Assembly (NCBI GenBank): GCA_012798755.1
Contig: JAAZMP010000106.1
Coordinates: 1 to 42,096, forward strand
Origin: Bacillota bacterium
GTDB lineage: Bacteria > Bacillota > Dethiobacteria > DTU022 > UBA8154
Length of the DNA: 42,096 bases
Direction of reading: 5' to 3'
Below the pieces are notes generated by a model. The model was not told the origin of the DNA. It saw nothing but the letters and a program-made list of their open reading frames with translations, and made no database searches. This document shows positions 34,296-42,096 of this stretch, piece by piece. A program made the position numbers and the translations under genes. Position 1 is the first letter of the stretch. Every line of letters begins with the position of its first letter.

Positions 34296-34313
34296 AACAT
34301 GATAAAAGATTTA

Positions 34314-36254
34314 TTACAGCGGGTTTTCAAGTTCGGGTTCCAGGGCTTTCAATTTTTTCCACAGCGTTGTTCTACTAATCCCCAAACAGGAAGCCAGATC
34401 TTTTTTGTGCATGTTGTTTTGCTGGTAAAGCTTCTTGATGATCTGATCCTGCATATATTCCAAGGTCCCAATATTTACTGTAATATAACGTTTTTCATCT
34501 GTTTTTAAGCCCTGCGCATCCTCCTTGGAACGATACAGCTCATCGATCAGTTCTTCCATAAGCCTGAAATCATCTTTATTGCCTTCGGAAAGAATTACGT
34601 ATTTTTCCATAAAGTTTTCTAATTCCCGAACATTGCCCGGCCAGTCATATTCACTTAAAAAGCGCATGACAGAATCCGGAAACTGATCGGCATGTTCTTT
34701 ACTGCCGCGATGTTTGCGGGAAAAATGTTCTACCAGCAAAGGTATATCGCTTTTTCGACTTTTCAACGGAGGAATATTAAGAGTTAAGGCATTAAGCTGA
34801 AATAACAAATCTTCGTTGAACTTTCCGTTTTTTACTTCATCGGGCAAAAAACGGTTGGTAGCAGCTATAACACGAACATTTACGGGAATGATCCTTTCCC
34901 CGCCCCTGCGCCGTACCGCTTTTTCCCGGAGGACCCAGAGCAGGCAAGATTGCAAAGAAAGTGGCAGTGCGGATATCTCATCTAAAAAAATAGTACCCCC
35001 GTGAGCAAGCTCAAAAAGGCCGGCTTTTCCGCCCTTTTCAGTATCAGCCAAATCATCGCCTTCATGGCCAAACAGTTCATTTTCCAAAAGTTCCCCGGGA
35101 ATATTTGCACAGTTAATGGCTACAAAAGGGCCTTCGCGGCGGGAACTTTCAGCGTGAATGCCATGGGCAAAAAGCTCTTTACCTGTCCCACTTTCTCCGG
35201 TAATCAGTACCGGAGAGCCTGTTTTGGCAAGTTTTTGAGCACGATCGAGAGCACGTTTAATCTCCTTCGAAGATCCAATAATATCGCTTAAGGCATAGCG
35301 TGGAGCCAAGCCATTGCCATATAGTTTTTTGCGAATGGCAGCCTCCATGCTTTGAAGCTTATGCACACTTTGGAAGGTAATAACCGTCCCCAACGGCTCC
35401 CGATCCATATGTATGGGAATGTGGTTAAAAATGATCTGACCGCCCCCTATTTCCTGCACCTCGCTTTGGATCGTTTCAGGGTTTTGGAAAAAATCCCTGA
35501 TTAAAGAAAGGGGAATATCCTCTACCTTTTTACCCACAATTTCCGCGCCGGAAACTTTAAAAACTTCTTCTGCCATCGGGTTAAAATGAGTTACCACATT
35601 TTCTTTGTTGACAGCAATAACTCCGCTGTAACTATGATCAATAATGGTCTTCAAAAATTCTGCTTTTTCGCGGTCTTTTTTTCTAATGGCGACAATGTCC
35701 TTGGCCCATTTTATGGCATCAACCACTGCTTCCCGGGAAGAAAAAACCATAACCGCCTCCATTCCCTGTTCCTGCGCCATACGGATGACACAAATACCGG
35801 AGGCAACAATCACTTCTATTCCTTCATCATAAGCCCGTTTAATTTGTTTCCTCAGTTCTTTTTCGCTATGATAAAAAAAGAGACGCAGGTTTTCAAGGGA
35901 AAGAATTTTAGCAATGCCCTCGAAATCATAAACATCCCTGCGCTTGATATAATCGAAGTATGCAATTTTGGAGCCAATCTGTTTAGCACGGCTTAAAGCC
36001 TTAATGATATCAAAATTTGTAATTTGAATCAGGGTTACCGGTATGGAAAGCGCTTTTTTTAATAATGCCCCCGTAGGTCCCCGGCTGATTATGGCATCAG
36101 CACCGGACTGAGCAAATTGCTTGCCAAGTTCTACCCCTCTGTCCAGGAAAGCCTCAACTATTTCCATTTCCAGATCAAGTTCACGGGAAATTTGACGGGC
36201 CAGTCTGGTCAGCTCCGGCAGCGGGGAAACCATTAAGATTCGGGATTTTTCCAT
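34314..36254 (-). CDS. PrpR-type AAA+ transcriptional regulator with degenerate sigma-54 contact loop
   Basis: 646 residues: PrpR_N-like sensor (about 1-190, as in propionate/short-chain metabolite regulators), PAS (about 200-300), AAA+ (about 325-565) with Walker A GESGTGK (353-359), Walker B GGTIFLDEI and an intact sensor region (NVRVIAATN), and a Fis-type helix-turn-helix at the C-terminus (KKDLASCLGISRTTLWKKL). Where true sigma-54 activators have GAFTGA after ENELFGHE, this protein reads DDLADT (about 400-405), so contact with sigma-54 is unlikely. It sits just upstream of the thiolase operon on the same strand and is the obvious regulator of it (inference). Confidence 0.9.
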   Translation of the reverse strand: MEKSRILMVSPLPELTRLARQISRELDLEMEIVEAFLDRGVELGKQFAQSGADAIISRGPTGALLKKALSIPVTLIQITNFDIIKALSRAKQIGSKIAYFDYIKRRDVYDFEGIAKILSLENLRLFFYHSEKELRKQIKRAYDEGIEVIVASGICVIRMAQEQGMEAVMVFSSREAVVDAIKWAKDIVAIRKKDREKAEFLKTIIDHSYSGVIAVNKENVVTHFNPMAEEVFKVSGAEIVGKKVEDIPLSLIRDFFQNPETIQSEVQEIGGGQIIFNHIPIHMDREPLGTVITFQSVHKLQSMEAAIRKKLYGNGLAPRYALSDIIGSSKEIKRALDRAQKLAKTGSPVLITGESGTGKELFAHGIHAESSRREGPFVAINCANIPGELLENELFGHEGDDLADTEKGGKAGLFELAHGGTIFLDEISALPLSLQSCLLWVLREKAVRRRGGERIIPVNVRVIAATNRFLPDEVKNGKFNEDLLFQLNALTLNIPPLKSRKSDIPLLVEHFSRKHRGSKEHADQFPDSVMRFLSEYDWPGNVRELENFMEKYVILSEGNKDDFRLMEELIDELYRSKEDAQGLKTDEKRYITVNIGTLEYMQDQIIKKLYQQNNMHKKDLASCLGISRTTLWKKLKALEPELENPL

Positions 36255-36561
36255 ACCTTTTAGCCCCTTCGCGCCTAGTTTAAAAAATGAACGTTTTAAA
36301 ATCTTTTATTCTTTATAGATGACCACGTCCACTTTTTAAATTCGGCAAGGCTTTTTAAAAATCCTGCTTGCAAACCAATGTTTAACTTTTGTGAAAAGGG
36401 AACCAATTGTCAAAAATCATTAATTGCCGCCCCTGCCTTTGAATCCATCTTAGAACAGCAACTTCCGAAACCACTGAAAAAACCCCGAACCCTGTTAGCT
36501 TAAAACCAGGATCCTTCGCTATCGCCCAGGATGACAATAACGATAGTGGTTGGTAGTGGTT
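36255..36561. other. Intergenic region upstream of the PrpR-type gene
   Basis: No convincing gene. Includes the upstream region of the regulator gene and a low-complexity stretch with repeats of TGGTTGGTAG near 36545-36565 leading into the tandem array. A short minus-strand frame here is not supported by ribosome binding site or composition. Confidence 0.5.
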
Positions 36562-36720
36562 GGTGTCGAAGGACGGTGTCAAGGGGACGGTGTCAAGGGG
36601 ACGGTGTCAAGGGGACGGTGTCAAGGGGACGGTGTCAAGGGGACGGTTCTCTTGTCATCTAAGGGATAGCGGAGAATGCATGTCTGGCTATGATGACAAG
36701 AGAACCGTCCCCTTGACACC
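36562..36720. repeat. 14-bp tandem array joined to a 29-bp inverted repeat
   Basis: Five perfect consecutive copies of GGTGTCAAGGGGAC (36575-36644), preceded by one degenerate copy (36562-36574). The last unit begins the left arm (36631-36659) of a perfect 29-bp inverted repeat whose right arm is 36692-36720, with a 32-base loop. The arms can form a very stable hairpin just beyond the hisG stop. It has REP/MITE-like character; no transposase is nearby. There are no spacers, so this is not a CRISPR. Confidence 0.93.
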
Positions 36721-36748
36721 TCCTCCGCTTGACACCAAACCGAAACCA

Positions 36749-37621
36749 TTAAGGGATAATCTTATTCAGGGAATATTCGATGATCCCCTCCGCGCCGGCC
36801 TCTTTAAGTTTATGAACTAGTTCCCTGACTTTTTTTTCATCGATCACAGTTTCAACGGCAACCCATGATTCTTCGTGTAGTTCCGAAATTGTAGGTTTAC
36901 GAAGCGCCGGCAAAAGAGCGAGCACCCCGGGCAGGTTTTCCATGCTAACGTTCATTTTTAGGACTACTTTTTCTTCTGCCAACAGAGCACCCTTAAGCAG
37001 GGTAACGATCTGCCCAATTTTATTTTTTTTCCAGTCCGTTTTCCAACTTTCCTTATTGACTATCAAACGGGGTGTGGATTCCAGGATCGTTTCTATAATA
37101 CGCAAATTATTGGCTTTTAAGGATCTTCCCGTCTCTGTCAATTCCGCAATAGCATCTGCTAAGGCCGGTGGTTTCACTTCCGTTGCACCCCATGAAAATT
37201 CTACAGAAGCCTGAATGTTGCTTTTTTGTAAAAAAGTTTTGGTAACCTCCACCAGTTCAGTTGCAATCTTTTTGCCCTGCAGCTGTTCTAGGCGTTCAAT
37301 TTCAGAACCTTCCGGAACGGCAATGACGAGTTTGATCGGCCTGAATCCTTGCTTGGCATAGATCAGTTCCGCAACTTCCACGACATCCGACCCAGTTTCC
37401 ATAATCCAATCTTTACCGGAAATTCCGGCATCCAAAACCCCGCTTTGCACATACCTTGGTATTTCCTGCGCCCTGATCAAGACACATTCGATATCATCAT
37501 CATCAATGTAAGGAAAATAGGAACGTTCATTGATATAAATGTTAAAGCCTGCCTTTTTAAATATTTCTATGGTGGCTTTTTGCAGGCTTCCCGCCGGCAA
37601 ACCCAGTTTTAGTTTCTCCAT
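36749..37621 (-). CDS. hisG: ATP phosphoribosyltransferase, long form (HisG)
   Basis: First enzyme of histidine synthesis, joining ATP and PRPP. 290 residues, the length of the long HisG form, with two periplasmic-binding-like lobes (about 1-205: LKLGLPAGSLQKATIEIFKKAG, VLDAGISGKDWI, IATELVEVTKTFLQK) and a C-terminal ACT-like regulatory domain (about 215-290: VVLKMNVSMENL, ALRKPTISEL). The long form works without HisZ and is usually inhibited by histidine. No other his genes are in the window. It follows trpB2 by about 18 bases and so shares its T-box control. ATG 37621 with a GAGGTGA site upstream. Confidence 0.95.
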   Translation of the reverse strand: MEKLKLGLPAGSLQKATIEIFKKAGFNIYINERSYFPYIDDDDIECVLIRAQEIPRYVQSGVLDAGISGKDWIMETGSDVVEVAELIYAKQGFRPIKLVIAVPEGSEIERLEQLQGKKIATELVEVTKTFLQKSNIQASVEFSWGATEVKPPALADAIAELTETGRSLKANNLRIIETILESTPRLIVNKESWKTDWKKNKIGQIVTLLKGALLAEEKVVLKMNVSMENLPGVLALLPALRKPTISELHEESWVAVETVIDEKKVRELVHKLKEAGAEGIIEYSLNKIIP

Positions 37622-37639
37622 TTTCCTAAAGTGTTCACC

Positions 37640-39007
37640 TCACTTCGTTGCTTGGGGAAGGGATTCAAGAACCTTCAGCGATTCTTTCATTTCCTCCTCT
37701 GACAGGGAATAATCGGTTAGCTTTCCAGCGAGAAAAGAATCGTAACCAGATAAATCCATAAGCCCATGCCCGCTTAGGTTGAAAAGAATCACTTTGCTGC
37801 GACCTTCTTCCCGGGCTTTTTCCGCCTCCTCGATTACAGCTGCAATAGCGTGGTTGGTTTCCGGAGCACAAATCAAGCTTTCTGTGCGGGCAAAAGTCAG
37901 TCCGGCACCGTAAGTTTGCAGCTGGTTATAGGCTCGCGCTTCAATAAGATTGTCTAAAACCAGCCGGGAAAGAAGGGGGGACAATCCGTGGTACCTCAAT
38001 CCACCGGCATGTATGGACTTGGGTATAAAGTTATGCCCCAACGTAAACATCGGCAAAAGCGGAGTACTAGCAGCAGAATCCCCGAAATCGTAAGCGAAAG
38101 GCCCCCGGGTCAAAGTGGGGCAGGCCACAGGTTCCACGCCTATGATCTGCACATCTTTCCCATGAATTTTATCCCTGACAAAAGGAAAGGAAATCCCGGA
38201 AAAATTGCTCCCGCCGCCGACACAGCCAATAACTACATCCGGGTATTCACCGAGCATAGCCATCTGTTTTTGCGCCTCCAGGCCAATGATTGTCTGGTGT
38301 AACATCACGTGATTGAGAACACTACCCAGGGAGTATTTGGTGTTTTTGGATGTAACTGCATCTTCAATCGCTTCACTGATCGCAATCCCCAGGCTGCCCG
38401 GGGTATCCGGATCTTCTTCCAGAATCTTGCGGCCAAATTCCGTTTCCCGGGTGGGGCTGGATACGCATTCGGCGCCCCATGTTTTCATCATTAACTGCCG
38501 GTAGGGTTTTTGTTCAAAGCTAACCCTGACCATGTATACTTTTAACTCTATACCAAAAAGCGAGCACCCCAGGCTTAAAGCACAGCCCCATTGCCCGGCA
38601 CCGGTTTCCGTAGTAAGTCTTTCAATCCCGGCAACCTTATTGTAATAGGCTTGCGCAATGGCTGTATTGGGCTTGTGGCTGCCGGCAGGACTAACCGATT
38701 CGTTTTTGTAATAGATCTTGGCCGGAGTTTTCAAATGCTTTTCCAGGCTGTAAGCCCTATGCAAAGGCGTTGGCCTCCAAAGCAATAATTTTTCCAGAAT
38801 CTCTTCCGGTATATCTATCCAACGCTCAGTGCTCATCTCCTGTTCAATCAGGTTCATCGGAAAAATAGGTAAAAGATCCTCCGGGCTTACGGGTTTTTGG
38901 GTAACAGGGTGCAAAGGCGGCTGCATAGGTGTAGGCATGTCCGCCTGGATATTATACCATTGCCTGGGAATCTCCTTTTCCGGTAAATATACTCTTCTTC
39001 TTTCCAT
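37640..39007 (-). CDS. trpB2: TrpB2-type tryptophan synthase beta-like PLP enzyme
   Basis: Fold-type II PLP enzyme of about 455 residues. Longer than TrpB1 (about 400) and carrying the TrpB2 N-terminus ([21 protein letters not shown]). The PLP Lys lies in [14 protein letters not shown], the phosphate-binding loop is VGGGSN, and ETGAGQWG is the substrate Glu-loop. TrpB2 condenses indole and serine without needing TrpA. The start is placed at ATG 39007, eight bases after AGGAGG; a TTG two codons upstream is too close to that site. Controlled by the T-box leader upstream and followed by hisG. Confidence 0.95.
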   Translation of the reverse strand: MERRRVYLPEKEIPRQWYNIQADMPTPMQPPLHPVTQKPVSPEDLLPIFPMNLIEQEMSTERWIDIPEEILEKLLLWRPTPLHRAYSLEKHLKTPAKIYYKNESVSPAGSHKPNTAIAQAYYNKVAGIERLTTETGAGQWGCALSLGCSLFGIELKVYMVRVSFEQKPYRQLMMKTWGAECVSSPTRETEFGRKILEEDPDTPGSLGIAISEAIEDAVTSKNTKYSLGSVLNHVMLHQTIIGLEAQKQMAMLGEYPDVVIGCVGGGSNFSGISFPFVRDKIHGKDVQIIGVEPVACPTLTRGPFAYDFGDSAASTPLLPMFTLGHNFIPKSIHAGGLRYHGLSPLLSRLVLDNLIEARAYNQLQTYGAGLTFARTESLICAPETNHAIAAVIEEAEKAREEGRSKVILFNLSGHGLMDLSGYDSFLAGKLTDYSLSEEEMKESLKVLESLPQATK

Positions 39008-39044
39008 TTTCAATTCCTCCTTTTCACATATTAATCTATAAAAT

Positions 39045-39070
39045 AAAAAAACCCCGTCTTAAGGACGAGG
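39045..39070 (-). terminator. Attenuator terminator of the T-box leader
   Basis: Minus strand: CCTCGTC (39064-39070), CTTAA loop, GACGGGG (39052-39058), then a T7 run (39045-39051). The 5' arm overlaps the end of the T-box sequence, as expected for mutually exclusive antiterminator and terminator folds. Confidence 0.88.
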
Positions 39071-39372
39071 ATTACCCGTGGTGCCACCTATATTATCCCC
39101 AAAAAGGGGATCGCTCCAGAAAGTACGGGAGCAATTACAGAATGATATTACTCCGATACCCTTTTCTTTTAACGGTGAAAATCTCCGGCCAGCCCTACTT
39201 AAGGCTTGCTTGGCAATCGTTCGGGCAGGCACCTCCGGGAGCCATTCAGCCAGCGATCAAGTGCCGGGCTTGCACCTTCGGGTTTATTACCCTCCACCCG
39301 ACTCTCTTGGACTTTTCATACCAGCCTACTATTTCCCTTCAAAGGCTTTATAAAATGATTTTGCAAAAGCTT
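39045..39372 (-). promoter_or_regulatory. T-box riboswitch leader of trpB2-hisG (probable tRNA-Trp)
   Basis: The canonical T-box TGGCACCACGGG is at 39075-39086 on the minus strand, followed by the attenuator hairpin. Upstream, the Stem I landmarks appear in order: AGTA (near 39325), AGAGAGTC (near 39303), GGTGCAAGCCCG (apical, near 39270), and GAA followed by TGG at 39242-39244 as the likely specifier. TGG is the Trp codon and fits trpB2. The TSS is estimated at 39372 from the promoter. Uncharged tRNA would stabilise the antiterminator and allow transcription. Confidence 0.9.
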
Positions 39373-39378
39373 TAGATC

Positions 39379-39407
39379 AATATAGCATGAGCAAGCATTG
39401 TTGTCAA
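39379..39407 (-). promoter_or_regulatory. Promoter of the T-box/trpB2/hisG unit
   Basis: Minus strand: consensus -35 TTGACA (39402-39407), 17-base spacer, -10 TATATT (39379-39384), immediately upstream of the T-box leader. Confidence 0.85.
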
Positions 39408-39446
39408 CAATTTTTTACGTTTTTTTATCATTTAAACGGAAAAGTT

Positions 39447-39764
39447 TTAAAAGGGGCTGTCTTCTATTAGGTAGAGCCTGTCATCCGCAGTCTTTATAAC
39501 AATGTTGTTCGCCATTAATAGCTGCAAGGCTTCTCTTTTATAATCACGTAACCCGGGATTAAAATAATCCGCAAAAGTTCTAGGTCTAAGCCCCAATTCC
39601 TTAAAGCTTTTGGCATTAATTTCCCCGACCGCATTGTGCTTGCGAAAAATTTGAATAACGGAGGTTATACCCCGTTTTAAAAATAGCGCCGAAAGCATTA
39701 CACAACCCAACATTGTAACAAAAAGTAAAACTGCCATCACGATCGATAACATGATGTTGGGCAA
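39447..39764 (-). CDS. Small single-helix membrane protein of unknown function
   Basis: 105 residues, not recognised. One strongly hydrophobic segment at about 5-28 (MLSIVMAVLLFVTMLGCVML), then a soluble part of about 75 residues with mixed charge (REALQLLMANNIVIKTADDRLYLIEDS), somewhat like a short winged-helix tail: a helix followed by a hairpin 'VIKTADDRLYLIED'. TTG start at 39764 with AGGGAAG about nine bases upstream. It ends about 40 bases before the T-box promoter on the same strand. Coding status is supported by the ribosome binding site and regular composition, but not by homology. Confidence 0.6.
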   Translation of the reverse strand: MPNIMLSIVMAVLLFVTMLGCVMLSALFLKRGITSVIQIFRKHNAVGEINAKSFKELGLRPRTFADYFNPGLRDYKREALQLLMANNIVIKTADDRLYLIEDSPF

Positions 39765-39971
39765 GATAACACACTTCCCTTTGAATTATTTTGTTATTCC
39801 ATGATCTTATTTTCCCTTCTTTTAAGGTTTTTTAATCGAGACATTTTAAAACATTAATGGGGAAGTTTACAAGCCAAGTATAGTAATTTTGGCGCTGGCA
39901 GCTTTAATGAGTTTGGCGAAATTGCGTATAACCGGCAAATAACAAAATAGGCGTTTTTATCCTTGCAGCAA
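39765..39971. other. AT-rich divergent gap upstream of the small membrane protein and chemoreceptor
   Basis: About 200 bases with no gene that I can support. It must contain the minus-strand promoter of the small membrane protein, for which no clear candidate is seen. The chemoreceptor promoter begins at 39972. Confidence 0.4.
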
Positions 39972-40000
39972 TTGAAAATTCCCAGGAAATACTTTATAAT
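39972..40000 (+). promoter_or_regulatory. Promoter of the chemoreceptor gene
   Basis: Plus strand: -35 TTGAAA (39972-39977), 17-base spacer, consensus -10 TATAAT (39995-40000). This looks like a housekeeping promoter rather than a flagellar sigma-D one. It leaves a leader of about 180 bases before the TTG start, in which I recognise no known riboswitch. Confidence 0.7.
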
Positions 40001-40187
40001 AGCTAAAATAATGTAAGCATAACACAAATATACATTTTTGGAGAAAGCTTGCGACTACTTGGAACAAATCCCAAAAAACATAACAAGCAACGGTTTTTAC
40101 AAAAAATGCAACCACCTACCCATATTAATTTCGCACAACTAAAGCAGTTGCAAAAGCTCTTCATTCAAAAACAGAGGAGGTATCCCC

Positions 40188-41762
40188 TTGACAATAAGGA
40201 AAAGACTGTTAATGGCTTTCGGCATTATTTTTGTCTTAATGATCGCAATGAGCATAGTGTCCTACAGCAACTTGGCTCATATCGAGTCAGCCAACAAAGA
40301 ACTTCTGGATGAAATGGAAATTATACACCTTTTTGAAAATAGGAGGGCGGACCATCTTGTGTGGCTCAACAAGCTTGGCAATTCACTTCTTCATGAAGTA
40401 AAATTTGACGGGCAGCTTGATTACCGCATTTGCAATCTGGGTAAGTGGTATTATGACTATCTAGAATCTGCAAAGTTTGAAGCATCCCCCGAAGAAATAC
40501 AACAAAAAATTCTTGCCCTGGAGGAACCTCATAGAAAGATGCATCTGTCTGCAGCAAAGATAACCGATCTGCAAGATGGAAGCAGCCCGCTGCCTAAACA
40601 GCAGGCCCTTAAAATATATAACGAAGATGTTGTTCCCAGCATTAACAAAATGGGGGCTATCATGGACGAACTTAAAGAACTGTACCATCATGAACAGGAA
40701 AAATCCCTGGCGGAAATAGAAAAACACGGCATTAACGTTCGGCGCGTGCTTACAGTAACCACTATAGCCGGCTTGCTGGCAATACTAGTAATTTCCATTT
40801 TGTTTTCCAATGCCATAGCAAAACCGATTCAATCAATAGCGGAACAAGCCCGGGAAATTGCCAGCGGAAACCTTACCCGCAGAATTGGTATAAAATCCAA
40901 AGATGAGGTTGGAATGTTGGCTTTGGCGTTCAACCAGATGGCTGATGGTATCCAGGGGCTGCTTTTAAACATAAATAAATCAGCGGAAAATGTAGGGCGG
41001 CTTTCCGGTAATTTCTCCGAAACAACAGAGACATTGAGCAGCTCTATCCAGGAGGTTGCCGGTTCAACTAATTATGTAGCTGCTTCAGCTGAGGAGCTGA
41101 GCAGCAATTCCCAAGAGATGGCACATGATTCCAGGGAAGTATCTGAAAGAGCTTCCCTGGGGGAAGAAGAAATGCGGAATACCTTGGGGAAAATGCAAGA
41201 AATTGAGGGTAATATTTCACAGCTGCGCGATGCCATAGAACGTCTTGACGAACGCTCCACCGAAATAAATAAAATAATTAATATAATAAACGAAATTGCC
41301 GAACAAACCAACCTATTGGCTCTCAACGCAGCGATTGAAGCCGCCCGCGCCGGGGAACAAGGTCGAGGTTTTACCGTAGTAGCGGAAGAAGTTCGCAAAC
41401 TGGCGGAACAATCAGCACAGGCCACCTCAGAAATCAGAAATCTGATTAAGGCAACTCAGCAGGATACAGCTGAGGCAGTCCAAAATATGGAAAAAAGCGT
41501 GGCAAACGTTACCGAGGGAAGTACAGTTATGGAAGCTTCGGAAAAATCTTTTCAGCACATTGTAAAAGCAGTCCAGCAATTGCTATACCGCATTGAGGAA
41601 ATAGCCGCTGCTTCGGAGGAACTAAGCGCCAGCAGCCAGCAGGTGGCAGCAGTAACCCAGGAACAATCAGCTGCTACTGAGGAAATCGCTGCAGGCAGCA
41701 ATGAACTGAAGAAAGCTTCACAAGAACTTTTTGCACAAGTTAAGAAATTTAAACTGGAATAA
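40188..41762 (+). CDS. Methyl-accepting chemotaxis protein with extracytoplasmic CZB-like zinc-binding sensor
   Basis: Transmembrane chemoreceptor of 524 residues. Helix 1 at about 7-27, sensor domain at about 28-185, helix 2 at about 187-209, HAMP at about 210-262, then the signalling domain with the conserved hairpin tip [31 protein letters not shown] split around residue 380-405. The sensor contains the four-ligand CZB pattern: His56 (HLVW), Cys82 (CNLGKW), His115 and His119 (EEPHRKMHL). CZB motifs bind zinc and are usually found in cytoplasmic C-terminal positions, so the location between the two membrane helices is notable. TTG start at 40188 directly after GAGGAGGT at good spacing. Single gene, ended by the terminator at 41781-41815. 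Confidence 0.94.
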   Translation: MTIRKRLLMAFGIIFVLMIAMSIVSYSNLAHIESANKELLDEMEIIHLFENRRADHLVWLNKLGNSLLHEVKFDGQLDYRICNLGKWYYDYLESAKFEASPEEIQQKILALEEPHRKMHLSAAKITDLQDGSSPLPKQQALKIYNEDVVPSINKMGAIMDELKELYHHEQEKSLAEIEKHGINVRRVLTVTTIAGLLAILVISILFSNAIAKPIQSIAEQAREIASGNLTRRIGIKSKDEVGMLALAFNQMADGIQGLLLNINKSAENVGRLSGNFSETTETLSSSIQEVAGSTNYVAASAEELSSNSQEMAHDSREVSERASLGEEEMRNTLGKMQEIEGNISQLRDAIERLDERSTEINKIINIINEIAEQTNLLALNAAIEAARAGEQGRGFTVVAEEVRKLAEQSAQATSEIRNLIKATQQDTAEAVQNMEKSVANVTEGSTVMEASEKSFQHIVKAVQQLLYRIEEIAAASEELSASSQQVAAVTQEQSAATEEIAAGSNELKKASQELFAQVKKFKLE

Positions 41763-41780
41763 ATTATAACACCCGGGAAT

Positions 41781-41815
41781 ATAAGCGGGCAGCCGTTCGG
41801 CCCGCTTATGTTTTC
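41781..41815 (+). terminator. Rho-independent terminator of the chemoreceptor gene
   Basis: Perfect 10-bp stem ATAAGCGGGC (41781-41790) with GCCCGCTTAT (41800-41809), nine-base loop, followed by GTTTTCC on the plus strand. Short T-run but strong stem; it begins 18 bases after the stop codon. Confidence 0.75.
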
Positions 41816-41862
41816 CATCAATTCCAAACCACGTTTTCCACGGATATCAACCCATAGCTTTT

Positions 41863-42096
41863 TTAAACTTGTTCGATATCGAACAAGTCTTCATCTTTCA
41901 TATTTAAGAAAATATCCTTATCCGGCACACAAAGAGTTTTTATAACAAGTTTTTCCTTCCCTTTGCTCCAAACACTTTCCATCTTTTTGGAAGATTTGTA
42001 AAAAGTAAAGCGCGGCGGGTTGGCTATACGGGCATGTGTTAACCCTTGCAAGACATCCCCCAAACAAGGCGGCCCTTCAACAGAAATATAAAGATC
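41863..42096 (-). CDS. Unidentified protein, 5' part beyond the window end
   Basis: The minus-strand frame is open from the window edge (42096) to a stop at 41863, giving the last 77 residues. The visible sequence starts DLYISVEGPPCLGDVLQGL and ends DEDLFDIEQV. I do not recognise the family. It is a soluble, basic-then-acidic C-terminus with no hydrophobic segment. The TTG at 42063 should not be taken as the start, since the frame continues upstream. The stop codon and last codons overlap the 22-bp palindrome at 41867-41888. Confidence 0.6.
   Translation of the reverse strand, partial: DLYISVEGPPCLGDVLQGLTHARIANPPRFTFYKSSKKMESVWSKGKEKLVIKTLCVPDKDIFLNMKDEDLFDIEQV
41867..41888. repeat. Perfect 22-bp palindrome at a gene 3' end
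   Basis: Uninterrupted inverted repeat with half-site ACTTGTTCGAT (41867-41877) and its exact complement at 41878-41888. It covers the last seven codons of the minus-strand gene. With no loop bases or T-run it resembles a protein-binding site more than a terminator. Confidence 0.8.

Noticed and set aside
34147-34313. Sigma-54 (-24/-12) promoter before the thiolase gene
   Set aside because: No TGGCAC-N5-TTGC-like match was seen; a -35/-10 arrangement fits better.
36382-36582. Short minus-strand frame of 66 codons
   Set aside because: Runs into the tandem repeat and lacks a ribosome binding site; not supported as a gene.
36575-36644. Possible CRISPR array from five repeats
   Set aside because: Repeats of 14 bp are directly adjacent with no spacers and no cas genes nearby.
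40049-40312. Plus-strand frame of 87 codons in the chemoreceptor leader
   Set aside because: It overlaps the true TTG start in another frame and has no domain or ribosome binding site.

Overview
The window reads as chromosomal DNA of an anaerobic Gram-positive bacterium of the class Clostridia. This rests on the mre/radC/maf cluster, a Rex repressor, a six-gene Rnf complex, a T-box leader, TTG/GTG starts behind strong AGGAGG ribosome binding sites, and a thiolase/3-hydroxybutyryl-CoA dehydrogenase/acyl-CoA dehydrogenase/crotonase operon. Genus and species cannot be fixed from the sequence alone. Nearly all genes lie on the minus strand; the exceptions are a subtilase, a TGS GTPase, a response regulator and a chemoreceptor.

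Layout. 1-6494: cell-shape and maintenance block, read right to left as maf, radC, mreB, mreC, mreD, PBP2, rodA (rodA cut by the window edge), with a good promoter before mreB. 6620-8780: a Gx-type membrane protein, a first ApbE flavin transferase and moaC. 9064-13984: rnfCDGEAB, the ferredoxin:NAD+ ion-pumping complex, ending in a hairpin terminator. 14348-18566 (plus strand): a secreted modular subtilisin with a C-terminal dockerin-like module, then a TGS-domain GTPase. 18640-21865: a histidine kinase overlapped by a PhnD-like lipoprotein, and rex. 22209-28475: a five-gene operon (type II NADH dehydrogenase with an extra membrane domain, polyprenyl diphosphate synthase, UbiA prenyltransferase, two-domain PplA-like lipoprotein, second ApbE). 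28985-29662: a divergent NarL/LuxR response regulator. 30049-36254: the four-gene acyl-CoA operon preceded by a PrpR-type AAA+ regulator whose sigma-54 contact loop is degenerate. 36749-39007: trpB2-hisG behind a T-box leader with a probable Trp specifier. 39447-42096: a small membrane protein, a chemoreceptor with a zinc-binding CZB motif in its extracytoplasmic part, and an unidentified gene cut by the window end.

The most interesting region is 22209-28475. Its gene set matches the logic of flavin-based extracellular electron transfer described in Listeria: NADH dehydrogenase, a dedicated (demethyl)menaquinone branch, a surface flavoprotein, and the ApbE that flavinylates it. It lacks recognisable EetA/EetB and FmnA genes. 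The lipoprotein carries two D-x-x-[ST]-S-V-T motifs that fit the ApbE acceptor pattern with a changed core. With Rnf, Rex and two ApbE enzymes nearby, the window looks like an NADH/flavin redox neighbourhood. A PhnD-like sensor plus kinase on one side and an orphan response regulator on the other may form its control circuit (inference).

Non-coding structure: two copies of a short non-autonomous inverted-repeat element (about 22118-22299 and 29795-29946, the latter with 41-bp perfect terminal repeats). One copy supplies the last codons of the second apbE. A separate 14-bp tandem array plus 29-bp inverted repeat lies at 36562-36720. All three share a GGGGACGG core.
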